Assembly: GCA_949825025.1 (NCBI GenBank)
Contig: OX463780.1
Span: 47,265,280-47,329,279 of the forward strand
Length of the DNA stretch: 64,000 bases
Source: Siphlonurus alternatus
Lineage: Eukaryota; Arthropoda; Insecta; Ephemeroptera; Siphlonuridae
Reading direction: 5' to 3'
Shown here: positions 50,107-61,325 of the stretch, piece after piece
Layout: every line of letters begins with the position of its first letter
Numbering within the stretch: position 1 is the stretch's first letter
The notes under the pieces: model-generated
The model's database searches: none
What the model saw: only the letters and a program-made list of their open reading frames with translations
Told to the model about the DNA's origin: nothing
Program-made: the position numbers and the translations under genes

Positions 50107-51517
50107 AATTCCCTTTTTTCCTCTCTCTATTTTTGTTGATTTTTTTATAATTTTTATGTGTTTATTTTTTTTTTTTTCAAAGGTACATTATATTAAATAT
50201 GCAGTCCGTCAGATCATCTTAAGGTGGATTTACATAGGTAATTTTCATCCTTCAACGTAAATAATGCGTATTTGATTTAACACACTGGCGTCCATTTGGC
50301 TATTGAGTTGCTATATTTTTCAACGTAAAACACGTCACAATCTAAACCGGTAATTTTTCGTTACTAATTTACCGCTACATATTTCCTTTCTGAAATTAAT
50401 CTATTTCCAGGTAAGGATCGAAAGATTGTAATACAATTTCCACATAATAATATTTTTCAAAAAATTATTTAAAGGACAAAAATCAGGCTTTACTGTACCG
50501 TATATATACAATTAATTATATTTATTTTAGCTTAATCCAAACTACTCTTGATGATGAGAAATATAGAGAAAAATGCAGTATTTCCATAAATTATTACGCT
50601 TTAATTACTCTTTTATTTAAAATAAAAGTAACAAAAAATTTGCATTATATTTTTCCTTCCTTACTTTAATTAATATTTGAGAACAACCTTTACAAAAATA
50701 ATTATTGCAGAATTAACCACTAATGGACCAATCAGTAAAATTAAAATCATCAATTTATGAGCATGACTCCATTTCCCCTGGACAAGACTTTTTGATAAAG
50801 TAATTTTGTGAAATTTAATTATCACGCAGCGAGAACATTTTGTTGACACCTCTCAAGGGGGCGTGGCTCTTTTCATTACGAACTTGCACCCCCCGTGAAG
50901 ACTGAAATTAAACTGCAACAGCAAACTGATTTTATCTTCCACTTTAACACGTGAGTCGTAGGCAACACTTGACATGATTTTCTTTATCCTTCTCATAAAA
51001 AAAAAAAACTCTCAGCCAAGCACATGGTTAAAAAATTAATAGTATAAAATAAAGCATTTAAATTTTAATTCTCATATGAAATTTCCAAAAGTGAATGAAT
51101 AAAAGAGAGACAAAGTCATAGTTAATACTGAAATGCGTTCTATATAATATATAACAGCTGTTACAAACTAGTTCACTTGACACCAAATAATATAAAAACT
51201 AAGGTACTTAAAAATGTAAAAAAATAAACATTATTTTTTTTTAAAATTTCAATGCGATTTATTTGCTCATTCTATAAAATTAATAAAATTATTTAAACTT
51301 TTTACTTTGTTAAAATATTTTAAGGTAATTAATGACATTGTTATAATTGACGTATCTGCTTTATATAATGATTTTGCATTTACTTTATAACACTGGTGTG
51401 CAGAGGCGTGCTTAATTTCAATTTAAAACTTTTGTAGCTCGCACGCGGTGGTGATGAGTTTTATTTCTAACCCTCCTCCCTAGAAACGTGCCTCTCTCTC
51501 TGTCTTATTTTCCATAG
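50107..51517. other. AT-rich stretch with a family K end
   Basis: TTAAGGTGGATTTACATAGG at 50219-50238 resembles a family K terminus, but no partner end was found. A balanced patch at 50850-50960 (GGGGGCGTGGCTCTTTTC) has no extended frame. Confidence 0.4.
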
Positions 51518-51560
51518 TATAAAAGCAGTGTGACATTTATTTCATCACAGTATTTTCTAT
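51518..51560 (+). promoter_or_regulatory. Candidate core promoter: TATAAAAG plus initiator
   Basis: TATAAAAG at 51518-51525 is followed by TTCATCACAGTATTTT, placing an initiator-like adenine at 51549, 31 bases after the TATA start, which is the canonical spacing. The upstream 80 bp is pyrimidine-rich (CCCTCCTCCCTAGAAACG, CTCTCTCTGTCTTATTTTCC). No ATG-led frame of any length follows closely. Confidence 0.4.
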
Positions 51561-51880
51561 ACAGAGAGAGGTTTTCAGTATATTTCAATCCTTTCTCAAC
51601 TTACTCCAACATTTTAGTCTAATAATAATAAGGTTCTTACAAACACAAAATAATAAAGCTCTCTTTATGAACGTTTTAATGAAATGTTTGATATTGATGT
51701 AATGAGAACATATTTGACACAAATAAATTTTGTTGCAGTAAATACGGCGTGGTGATATCAATGCATAATATTTCTTACAATAAAATTTATTGTCTTCCTT
51801 TGAAGTAATATTCATGCAATTTTTTTCAGGAGATTTAAACGCTGGGTATTGGCAATTTATGCAGATTAGAGCGTACAATT

Positions 51881-51882
<2 letters not shown>

Positions 51883-51919
<37 letters not shown>

Positions 51920-52070
51920 AAGCTGGTATTACACCATACAATTTTGCATACAATTTTTCTTTGCAAGAAAATTTCATCTCCGTACAAACAAATGGAGTTC
52001 AAGTTTTCTTGTAAGGAAAAATTGTATGCATCAATAGTTAGAAAAATTGTATTGTGCAATACCGGCTTTA
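51883..52070. mobile_element. MITE family M, copy 1, next to a poly-A run
   Basis: A 34-base A-run (51883-51916) precedes an inverted-repeat element from TAAGCTGGTATTACACCATA (51919) to the complementary ...TTGTGCAATACCGGCTTTA (52070). Inner CATACAATTTTTC / GAAAAATTGTATG and GGAGTTCAAGTTTTC blocks extend the arms. A diverged half-copy is at 61.2 kb. Confidence 0.8.
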
Positions 52071-52586
52071 GACTCAGTTTTTGTTAAATGGTGTCATATC
52101 ATGCACGCAGTATTATGGTGAGCAAATTTATTTTGGTGATTTTTTTAAAAAATCCTACCCTAAAATCATACTACTAGAAAGCTATTAGCCCAATTCAGTT
52201 TTTCGGATCAAAATTTGAAAGGCCTAGTTAAGGAGTACAGTACATGTCAAGTACTGTAATCAGATGTATCTTAACATAAAATTTAACTTCAACTCGATAA
52301 GCAGGTCACATTATGTTTCAAATTTTTTAAAATTAAAATTAAGGAATTCATAAAAAATATTCTTAAAAAAAAAAAGTACTTAAATTTGCATGCATTGAGT
52401 TTGAACATAATTATCTATTTTGATTTCAGAAATTTGAAATAAATTTTAATGAGACGCTTTGATTATAGACTATATGTGTGATAAAATAATTGTTAATTTA
52501 AAAAAAAAGTTACCTTATTACATTACGTTTGACAGACATCATTTGTTCATTTTGTAACGTGCAAGTCTTTGATCAACACATTGCAG
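52071..52586. other. AT-rich stretch, nothing recognised
   Basis: No frame or repeat of note. It would be intron upstream of the candidate exon at 52587. Confidence 0.4.
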
Positions 52587-52647
52587 TGGAAGTTTTCCAC
52601 TTTGACGAGTACTCCCGCAAGACAAATGACTCGAGGCGACGCGCAAG
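52587..52647 (+). CDS. Candidate 61-nt internal exon
   Basis: AACACATTGCAG ends at 52586 and GCGCAAG|GTATTG follows 52647. Between them the frame beginning with two split bases reads EVFHFDEYSRKTNDSRRRA, ending with two bases of a split codon. A second frame (WKFSTLTSTPARQMTRGDAQ) is open too. The string FxFDxYSR recalls the FDRFSR-type segment of some C2 domains (synaptotagmin-like), but 19 residues are too few for assignment. Composition is far above background. Confidence 0.4.
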
Positions 52648-53214
52648 GTATTGAAAAGTCACGCTCCAACAAAATCACAGAACGACCCAGATGCTGTTTG
52701 ACTTACAGAAGTTATTTACTGCTGCTGCTGCTGGTGTTACAAAGTTGTAATCTTCTACTTTTTATATGTTAATGTCAATCACATACTGTAACATTCTTTT
52801 CTATTTTACAATTTTTTTATGAAAGAAGTTACATGATATTTAATATTCATAGATTTTTCGACTCAAATTATAAAACAAAATTGTGCTTGCCTAGTTTCTG
52901 AAATTTAAAACCTATTTAAATAACAAAATATATTTCATCAAAATTGTCATTTTTATCGAGCCTCGAGCTAAACTGGAGTAAAAAATTCAAACTTCATTTA
53001 ATTTTTTTTTTTTACATTATTATAAACTTTTAATTACTTTTATAATTGGAAATATTTAAAATACTATCTATTTTTATCATTGTGTTATTATTTTTTCAAT
53101 CAAAATTTCAATATCATACACTGTTTTATTTCTATGGACAAATTAATTGCATGACATTTTAATGCATATTTGTATAGAAGACTTGAGTTATAAACAATCA
53201 AAATTTGTTTTTAG

Positions 53215-53385
53215 ATTATTTTTGAATCCTACAACACCCTTAAAATTGTGATACAAAGTGATGTGACGTCATACCCATTAAACTTCGAAAGTATAGGGAA
53301 GTTACATGATTATAGCGTCATAGCACTCTTGCACCATAAATTTAGATTTTCCTAGAAGGTTCAAAAAAGAACTGAACAAAGTGGA
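53215..53385. mobile_element. CRE-bearing element, family D copy
   Basis: ATTTTTGAATCCTACAACACCC at the left and an imperfect mirror near 53350-53380 (TAGATTTTCCTAGAAGGTTC). The centre has GTGATGTGACGTCATACC (octamer at 53274) and a half-mirror ATAGCGTCATAGCAC. It is similar in layout to 10.7 kb but diverged. Confidence 0.5.
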
Positions 53386-53462
53386 GAACACACAATTTGA
53401 GATCATCTATCTAAATATGAAACACAGATAATTTAAATTTCTATAAAACACATCCTATTGTG

Positions 53463-53669
53463 TTTAGTTCCCCAGGCTTTGGACATCACTTTGGTCCATT
53501 GATAAAAACTAGAGGCATCCGTCCTGACTGTGGTTTTCCACGGTTCCCTCAGTTTCAGTGAATGCTGAGACGCGTAACACAGGCCATGGCCATCCTAGCT
53601 TTCTCTCCCTTATCCCACTACCTTGGCTCGAGCTTCAAGCTCATATAGGGGTGTAATCTTGTAAAACAA
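53463..53669 (+). mobile_element. 5S-derived SINE, copy 3, 5' truncated
   Basis: It starts inside the body (GTTCCCCAGGCTTTGGACAT, CACTTTGGTCCATTGA), contains the conserved block (GTCCTGACTGTGGTTTTCC, ACGGTTCCCTCAG, GAATGCTGAGACGCGTAAC) and ends GGGGTGTAATCTTGTAAAAC. The 5S head is missing, which is typical of incomplete reverse transcription. Confidence 0.9.
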
Positions 53670-53789
53670 ATGTGAAACCTTTAATCGCAACACAGAATGG
53701 ACAGTGAAATTTTTTTTAGGGGGATGGGGGGGGGGGTTAAAGATGGTGTCGTCATTGTGAGGCTCGTTTGAAGTCTTTTCAAAAATCCC

Positions 53790-54000
53790 ACACACAGTTT
53801 CCCATCGTCATCATCAGGCTACAGGAAGGAAGAGAGTGAATGCCTTTAGTCCCGATATCTGGGGACTTGAAGTCGCTTTGCTGGCAGCGCTAATTGGGTT
53901 CCCCCGGCTCTTCCATGGTACCTCCTCCCTGTCGTCTAGAGAAGCACAAAGAGTTGCCCGCGCGCTTTTCTAATCCACTCTCTCCGACTAACAAGTTCCT
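53790..54000. other. GC-balanced block with conflicting open frames
   Basis: After ATCGTCATCATCAG the plus frame continues ATGRKRVNAFSPDIWGLEVA, LLAALIGFPRLFHGTSSLSS then REAQRVARALF to a stop, about 75 codons open with no ATG. A minus frame over the right half is open as well. About 50% G+C, with no splice donor found. It could be an exon, a 5' region or an old repeat. No family recognised. Confidence 0.25.
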
Positions 54001-54570
54001 TCAAAGAAAGCATCGAACGAATCATTCAAGGATACAAAACTCATTAGGCTTCAAGTTAAAATGTCTTTAAGCTTTTTTTTTCTTGTCCTCCTTTTTTTTT
54101 TTGTTACACCATCATGTAAAAAAAGTTTTTTTTTTTTTTTTTCAAATTAAAATTTCTTTGTATAATTATACACCTGTTTTAAGAAATGTTTTAATTTGTA
54201 TTAGATTCAAAGGATGTATAAATATAGAGATTGTTATTGTGGGATGAAGGCTTTTTTTTTTAGATTAAAATTAATAGTTTTTTAAGTAATTGTTTTTAAA
54301 TAATAGCACGTTCTATAATAGAAATTTTTTATTCACATTTAAAGAAAACAAACATATATTTTTATCTTGTAGTCCAAATAAATTGAATTCAAGCACGTAT
54401 AATATGTATATAATATATATTACATTTTTTTTCTGAATTTTCATACGTGTATTTTTGTATCAAATGACATTTTTTATTTGAATGTAAATATAGGTATATA
54501 ATAATTAATATTTCATTTTTAAATTAATTTTTTACTTAATTTCAATTTCACATTACAAAATCTTATACAC
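54001..54570. other. AT-rich stretch with T-runs
   Basis: Several homopolymer T tracts (54073-54143). No gene or shared repeat. Confidence 0.4.
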
Positions 54571-54700
54571 GTAATGATGATAATAAACCATTGTTCATGT
54601 AATGTCTGTTCGATGAAGCCTTTTCCATTGTTAACTGTGAGACGATGTAGTACGGATTTTGCCCACCAGAGCACAGAACGTAGTGGCATTGTTGGCGCTA
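54571..54700 (+). repeat. Dispersed repeat N, uninterrupted copy
   Basis: Contains AACCATTGTTCATGTAATG, GATGAAGCCTTTTCCATTG, TTAACTGTGAGACGATG, TAGTACGGATTTTGCCCACC and AGAGCACAGAACGTAGTGG. The reverse complement runs continuously where the 36.4-36.9 kb copy is split by palindromic element A, so this serves as the empty site. Confidence 0.85.
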
Positions 54701-54974
54701 GTTGAACCTAATACTTATGTAATGAAGAGTCATTTTAAGATAACATGAAAATTATATAATTAATGTTAATAATTATGAAATTGTATATTTATTATAATTA
54801 ATAATTATATCTTGTATGTCCTGAGGCTAAATAAATAAAATTAACCACTCTCGTCTACACTAGAAATACATTTATTTTCTCAACAATACAATTTACAAAC
54901 AACGAGCACAAGATTTTGATAATTTAAAAATTATATTATATATAATAATATTTTTTTATAAGAAAATCAGCCCC

Positions 54975-55110
54975 TAAATCCTGTACAAAAGTGCTTCGAA
55001 ATCGGAACGGAAAAGCTATCGATCAATCAGAAAACTAAAAATTTCCGATTACTAGAACGAGCCAAGGGATCGGAAATTATTTCGAATTCCGACAATTCTG
55101 ACGGTGCTTT
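54975..55110. mobile_element. Diverged relative of MITE family G
   Basis: AACGGAAAAGCTATCGATCAATCAGAAAA resembles the inner arm of the 24.5-kb element. The right side (GGATCGGAAATTATTTCGAA) is only loosely complementary. Confidence 0.45.
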
Positions 55111-55887
55111 AACCCTCCCCCCCTTCCCCACAAACACATTAAAATAATTATATACAGGGTGTTTTAAATCGATTATTTATAACTTCTACCCCATAAGTAG
55201 TAAACTTAATAAGAGGGGGTAATGAAATTAAGTAAAACTTTTGAGTTTTTTTTAATGATTTCAATAATATTGAACACTCAGAGTATCTTTGGCATCATCA
55301 GAACTTTATAAAGTTTGCTAGTTAGTGGAGTTTCGATTTACCAGTAGTAACGTAAACATGTTTTCTACGTATTATTTAAAACTTGTACCCAAGTATCAAA
55401 TTTCTTTTTAAATATAAAGTTAAGAGAGAACAAAAATTACCAAGTTAAAATATCGTAACTACTGCAGAGAAATAATACCTGCATACTATATTTTTTTAAG
55501 ACATAACTAGTAAACTTTTTTTTTTGTCTGCTTTATTTTCCTGTGATTGAAATTTCTATATAATAAATTTATTGTTTAATTCAATATAGAACTTTTTGTC
55601 ATCTAATGGTATATTCTTTGTAAATTTGCATAAGTTCCTACTTACTTGGTCGTTAAAAACTGCTGTAATACACAGGTCAGTTTTGATCGGAAATTATCAT
55701 GTTTTTTCTCCACTACTGAATTGTAAAAAAACTCTCGTCTCGTACGAATACGGGCAGTCATGGTATGGCCTAACTCAAATTCATAGCCATTCTGCAAATT
55801 TGATATCATAAAAATCTGTAGCTGGAAGCCTAGCAACCCTAAAAAGGTACACCTCCCGAATGCAAATCTGAAACATGAAAAAGTCCC
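55111..55887. other. AT-rich stretch without recognised gene
   Basis: The 55596-55836 patch has overlapping open frames on both strands with no family resemblance. CACCTCCCGAATGC at 55853 matches the GCATTCGGGAGG SINE word (minus strand) and belongs to the SINE that follows. Confidence 0.35.
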
Positions 55888-55956
55888 ACTCTAGACCCGG
55901 ATTCGAACCCGGGAACTTTCTCTTGCGAAGCGGGCTTGTAACCAATGTGCTAAGTA
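55853..55956 (-). mobile_element. tRNA-headed SINE, minus strand
   Basis: On the minus strand TTAGCACATTGGTTAC resembles an A box, CCGCTTCGCAAG an anticodon arm, and CCCGGGTTCGAATCCGGG a perfect T arm with B box. The acceptor stem does not close and the D arm is altered, so it is not a working tRNA. Downstream GCATTCGGGAGG is the same word as in the SINE at 34.8 kb. Confidence 0.65.
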
Positions 55957-56607
55957 AAATATTTAATTATCTGACACATTTGAGACGACATAAGCAAACA
56001 AGTCTAAAAGGGGGGTGGGGAATGTATTTTCAGTACATTGTAAAGATTCTACTTTATATTATTATTAATATAGACTCTGTGAATCGAAGCTTTGATTATA
56101 GACTGAATGTTAACAATTGTAAAATCAGGGCATGCAATGGTGTCTATATTAACTGCGGAATAATGCAAGTGAAATTACTGCACTGATTTGTGATCATCAT
56201 GCAAATTGCGACGAGGAAGAAAATGGAATATAACAAGGAGCTTTCTTATTGATTCTAGATTTATTCTTACTTTAACAACATATGATTAGCATTTTATTTT
56301 CTCTCTCTGTATATTAGTTCAAGTGAGGCGTGAAAATGTTGGAAATTATGACAACTTAAATATACGAGAGAAATATATAAATTGTTTTTATTTAGTCACT
56401 ATAATAACTAGTTAATTAAATACAAGTACATAGTTACTCCTTCAAATATTACAAAATATTACTTCAATGCTATATTAATATATACGCAATATCGTATAAA
56501 TATTTAATTACATTTTTACACAGTCTTTTCAACACAGGATAATTAACATAACGTCAGTTCTGAAGATGTCTAGAGTCTTAATAAATTTCATCTTTTATTT
56601 GCCATTA

Positions 56608-56836
56608 AATCTCTCCTCTCGTCTTTTTTCCTCCTATTTTGCACAATTTTTTAGAAAAAAAAAGGGAAAAGAGACGAGATTACGTATTTTTTCCTCTTCT
56701 TGAGCATAAAATATTAGAAATATTGTCTTCATTTCATCCTCACTTTCAGCGAAGAAGAAATAAGATGTGTTTCAGAGGTAACAAGATTAGGTTTAGACGT
56801 GTGAAGGATGAGTTGAAGACGAACTATTTCAACTAG
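56608..56836 (+). repeat. Dispersed repeat L, copy 2
   Basis: Same-strand copy of 49886-50106. A 65-codon plus frame over it (rich in Arg/Lys) is not preserved in the other copy. Confidence 0.85.
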
Positions 56837-58504
56837 GAGTATACTAAACTACAAGTTCCGTAATCAGTTTTATGCACGATAGTTGTTTTTTTTATTTTAT
56901 TGTTGATGAGTTATTGCTTTTTGCATATAATATACTTCTTGCTATATTAAAATATTGTCCAATTGTCTCAATCTGTTTAAAATAAATTTTGTCTATTCTG
57001 GATTGATATGGTGAATGGTATAGTGTTTGTTTTAGATTTGTCTTTTGTTGTAATTAAAATTTGTTATGTTTAGAATAGTTTGACAAGCACCATGAGGTTG
57101 CCACTCACACTGATATTGACGTGCTTATATTGTAATGTACAATCGAAAAGCAATAAAGATGAATAAATTAATTTAATATACTCTTCGGAAGTAGCCGGAA
57201 GTGTTTGGTTTCTGGCTGTTTTGTTATTAGCTCAGTTTTGAAATTTACAAAGAGTTTAATCCTTTAATTTATAGTTTATAAAATTAAAAAGCTGAAATAT
57301 GAATTGCAAGGCCAACTTTTACTTCTGAATGGAATGTTAATATATAAACTGCATTATAGTTTATTATAAAAGCTTGTAGAAATATACTCATTATATTTTA
57401 TAAAATAAAATTTGTTTACTTCTTGAAAATAAATTTACTGTAAAAATTTGCACTAGCAAATGAGATTATTAAATAAAATCTGCTGGAAAGTATTTGTAAA
57501 AGTATGAATGAAATAAAAAATCCAGAATGTAAAATATAAGGTAGTTATTGAAAATAAATAATAAATAAATACCAGAATATGATATTGTATTCATTAAAAT
57601 AGAAAACATCTTATTTTTTTTTATTAACTTTTGAAGCAGGTAAAATTAAAACAAATACTTCCAATTAACTAGCCTTCCACTTTTGGGAAAAAAAGTTCAT
57701 AAAAACTCTCATTAGTAAACAATGTTGGTATAAATTCTCAACTAATTTGTGATATTGAATATTAAGCAGTATTTGATTGTCATTTTTCCCGGCTTTGTTT
57801 AATTTTGCGCTACTTCGCGTGGCACGCCAATTAGTAACAATATAATTAATAAGCTCTCCAAAAAGCAGGATAATTATAGTGGGTACTTGTTTTGTGATAA
57901 TTCCAAGAGTTATGTGATAATTGTTCGTAATAAAGGATTTATCAGAATATCATACTTTGATACAAGATAAATTATAATGGTTGCTTAGCAACGTATAAAA
58001 TGTTGTAAGCGCCTAAAATGTAGGCAACTTTTGCTTCACTGTAGCGTACATTTTCCTTACTTAACAAGAAGGAATTAGAAATATTCGAATTTGTCTCATA
58101 TTTCTGACAACACTAACTTCCATAGCAATCACAACACAACATATTTGAGACAAGAGCTCATTATACACTATAAAATTAATCAAAAGTATATTAATTTACT
58201 CGCACACGTGCGCATTAAAATTTATGGATTAAACATTAGGTGATGTTCTTTAAAATTATTGAGAACATAATATAAGCATGATTAAAGAAGGAAGTATCCA
58301 GAAATATATCCAGGTCTCTCACTATCCATATTTAGTTTAATTTAGTTAGGCTGACGAGTGGAATTATTATCCAGCATTTTAAAATATCCAATCAAAGAGT
58401 TTTATTCAGTAGGAAATAACATTACATTCGTTGTAACATTATATTGTATACTTTGTAATTTATTTTTAACATTATATATATATATATATACGCAGGGTGA
58501 GATT
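56837..58504. other. AT-rich stretch with isolated ETS and X-box-like motifs
   Basis: Two ETS-like cores in CGGAAGTAGCCGGAAGTG at 57186-57203, and an RFX-like GTTGCTTAGCAAC at 57980-57992 followed by TATAAAA. No exon is visible near either, so these are motif observations only. Short (TA)n at 58473-58490. Confidence 0.35.
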
Positions 58505-58670
58505 TAAAGGTGGACCCGAGTGTCTAATGGTAAGGCGCTTGGCCGCGTATGCAGAGAGATGTGGGTTCGAGTCCCACCTCGGCGAGACTTTTAAATTTTC
58601 TGACAATTTTCTTTCTTACCTTGGCGGGTGAATACGATTGGGTTTGAAATTATATATATATTATATATAT
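58505..58670 (+). mobile_element. tRNA-derived SINE with well-preserved head
   Basis: The first 71 bases (58514-58584) have a D arm GTCT/AGGC around AATGGTA, a perfect T arm GTGGG-TTCGAGT-CCCAC, and an acceptor stem that pairs at five of seven positions (CGAG with CTCG plus one more). The anticodon stem does not pair (CTTGG against TGCAG), so a functional tRNA is unlikely. A short body and a (TA)-rich tail follow, as in a young SINE. Confidence 0.65.
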
Positions 58671-58849
58671 AGTTTCCGTCATGCAATAATATAATTATCT
58701 TAATACACAAATATGTAATGCACTTTGCTTATAATGTAATTTGTATCTAATTAGAATAGAAACTAGATGCTTATTCTTCTGCATAATTTGTAGCTAATCA
58801 TTCTAATTGTTATGATGGTAGATATGTAGGTGTAGTAATGACATAACAT

Positions 58850-58850
<1 letters not shown>

Positions 58851-58945
<95 letters not shown>
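58851..58945. repeat. (GA)n microsatellite
   Basis: About 46 GA units with one GAAAGA interruption near the start. Confidence 0.95.
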
Positions 58946-58947
<2 letters not shown>

Positions 58948-60789
58948 ATAACATTATCTCTACGACGGCGGCTGCTGATAATGCACTATGTCTCTTCATC
59001 AAAGGCTTGCTGGAACAAGAATGGGGGGTTGTTTACTAGGCAATGCTGGCAAGGGGGTAGTAACAAGGGCCTCAGGGATGGTGACACAACAATGGGCTGC
59101 TACGACAACGCGCTGCTTGCCATGAGATGAAGTTATACGCCAACACAAAACCTTATAACTCTGCAATCAATTTTAATGCATTTATTACATATAATGAAGC
59201 TTCAAGCTATAAATATAACTACTTATACTGTCTAGGATAATTTACTTAGCATAAATATACATCAATAAAAAGCATCCACATGAACTTTTTTATCAATCAA
59301 ATTTAACATAAAATTAATATTAATTTTTATTTAATAAGCTTGATTAGTGTTTTGTAGTTTAGAAATTTATTAATATATTCTACTGTCTTATTGGTTGATC
59401 AAAAGATATTCCACTAGTCTTAGCCAATAAGCTGTCAGCAGCATCGCTATGTAAATTTACCCTTGGCGTGGTACTTGAATCTTGGTGTGCCATCGTCGCC
59501 GCGTGGGGGGTGGGGCAATTATTCAGACAGGGGAGGAAGCTTATTAGAATTGTTGATGAGTTAATCCCTCTGCTTTCTCTCTCTGGAGCTGTCTATTGCC
59601 AAGTTCTCAAAATACACGCCAAAAGCTCACATAAATGTATGACAAATCAACTATCATATGTCTTTTAAGATCACTTCCTCATTCTTTCTGTTGAAATATT
59701 ATTTTTTTTTTAACTTCATAAAATGTTTTTGTCGTGTACATAATTAAATTTTCCAAGTAAATTTCAAAGCATTAAACAAAATTAAAGTAAAGGAATGCCA
59801 TAATTATACTTACACGGAAAATGTTTATCAAATGTGATTTTAAATTTAAAAGTTTCATTAATAAAAAATATATTTTTATTAATTATGGCGTAATTTATGA
59901 ATGAAAAAGTTTATTTCTTGGCTCTGATTTAGATCGTGCTCTTTTTTTATGTCTGAATTTCACTGCAGGAGAGACCATATCGTTAATCTTAAAACCTGTC
60001 CAGTTATAACCAGTTATAATTTTACTAGAATTTATTTTTCTCCCAGTTCGTTGTCATCCCCTCTGTTTCGAAACTCAACATTTCTCTCAGTAATTCCACT
60101 GTAGAAAGAAGAAAATTACAATAAATCACACAAAGCGCGGAAACTTTGAAGCGAAGCGTGAACTACTGAACAAAAAAAAAGTGATAGAAAAAAATAATAC
60201 TTAGATATTAAAGCAGCATAAGTAATCAGTTAAAAGACCTTTTTGATTGAACGGGGAAAAAAAAGTTAGCTTGAAATAAAACAAAAAAATAAGCGATTGA
60301 AAATTTTCAATTTAAGACTAAAAGCCATACGAAGGAATAAAGAAGTATAGTTTTTTTATATAAAACATAAATTTCTTTCAGAGATCTTAAAAAAAAAAAA
60401 ACACTTAAAACCATCCTTAATTTCCTTTTCTTTTTTACTTTAAAAGTTCTAAAAAAATACAAGTCTCCTTTTAACATTACCGTATTATATATATATAAGG
60501 TTTAATTTTTGCTTTCATATACTATGTAACACATTTTGTGTGCGGCTGTGGTGAGGAGCTAAGCACACACCACGGTGACTTGGGGGCGGAAATGGAATGC
60601 TCTTCTCTCTAAAACGGCTGAGAAAAACGACTTCTTTTTACTAGCCTGATTGCTAGCTGGCCCGTGTGATCTTCTTCAAGTGTGTGACGTCACTACCACC
60701 GTCACGTGACTTGAGTGGAAATCATCAAATGTAGCAAACGAAAGATGTTTTCTTTTTTCAAGTACATCCCTGGACAACACCAACTTTAC
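58946..60789. other. Mostly AT-rich, no supported gene
   Basis: A balanced patch at 58960-59110 and another at 59450-59620 have short open frames on the plus strand (MVLESWCAIVAAWGVGQLFR in the second) without splice or family support. The remainder is A/T-rich with A-runs. Confidence 0.35.
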
Positions 60790-60922
60790 CTCTAGAACTG
60801 CAGCTCCAATATAGACTGAGAAATGCATGTTTGCAATTTTGAGAGAGGTAAGAAGAGTATTCAGTCTATCAATATCAAAAGCGTTTTGGTTCACCACGCC
60901 TCCGTAGATTGCGTGGTAACGT
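60790..60922 (-). CDS. Candidate 133-nt coding exon, minus strand
   Basis: On the minus strand TCCTGCTTTGTTTGTAG ends just before 60922 and CTAGAG|GTAAAG follows 60790. The frame (intron phase 1 in, phase 0 out) reads RYHAIYGGVVNQNAFDIDRL, NTLLTSLKIANMHFSVYIGA, AVLE, 44 codons. The frame also stays open beyond the donor for another 37 codons, so the donor is not certain. Residue use is varied and unlike nearby A/T-driven frames. The plus strand is closed in all frames between equivalent sites. No family recognised. A CRE octamer (60685) and CACGTG lie just downstream. Confidence 0.45.
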
Positions 60923-61221
60923 CTACAAACAAAGCAGGAGTTCGTGGTGTCCAGATGTTTACTTCGAAAGTTATATTTTCTTGAGTTGCTGATAAGACAT
61001 GATTGGTTAATTTTTTTTCTTTTACCTTCACTAATTGAAATACTATTTCACTTGCAAATTGCTCATTGCAATATTTTTTCTCTATTGCTGCAAGATACTT
61101 GTATGAAATATTGTTACAATATTAAAAGCAAGTTCTAAATCAATTGTAAGCAAATTTATTGTATAAGAGTTCTTATGAAATAAAATTTTATAACAATTAA
61201 GGATACATTTTAAACTTTATG

Positions 61222-61325
61222 GTGTAAAGACGGTATTACACGATATAATTTATCTAATTATTGCATCAATTTTTCCTTATAAGAAAACTTGGAGTTAAAA
61301 TTTCCTTGTAATTAAAAATTTACAG
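61222..61325 (+). mobile_element. MITE family M, partial copy
   Basis: AAAGACGGTATTACACGATA, ATTATTGCATCAATTTTTCC, TATAAGAAAACTTGGAGTT match the first two thirds of the element at 51.9 kb. The right end is lost. Confidence 0.6.

Noticed and set aside
51825..51885. A plus-strand string FFSGDLNAGYWQF resembling the DLxxGYWQ motif of Ty3/gypsy reverse transcriptase
   Set aside because: Only a handful of residues match, and no other RT motif or longer frame surrounds it. Chance is the simplest explanation.
53700..53740. G-run and A/T-rich strand asymmetry as a replication origin or telomeric signal
   Set aside because: A single G-run without a repeat unit. No telomere-type repeat is present.
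58514..58585. A functional tRNA gene
   Set aside because: The anticodon stem fails at two or three pairs and the acceptor has two mismatches. Listed as a SINE head instead.
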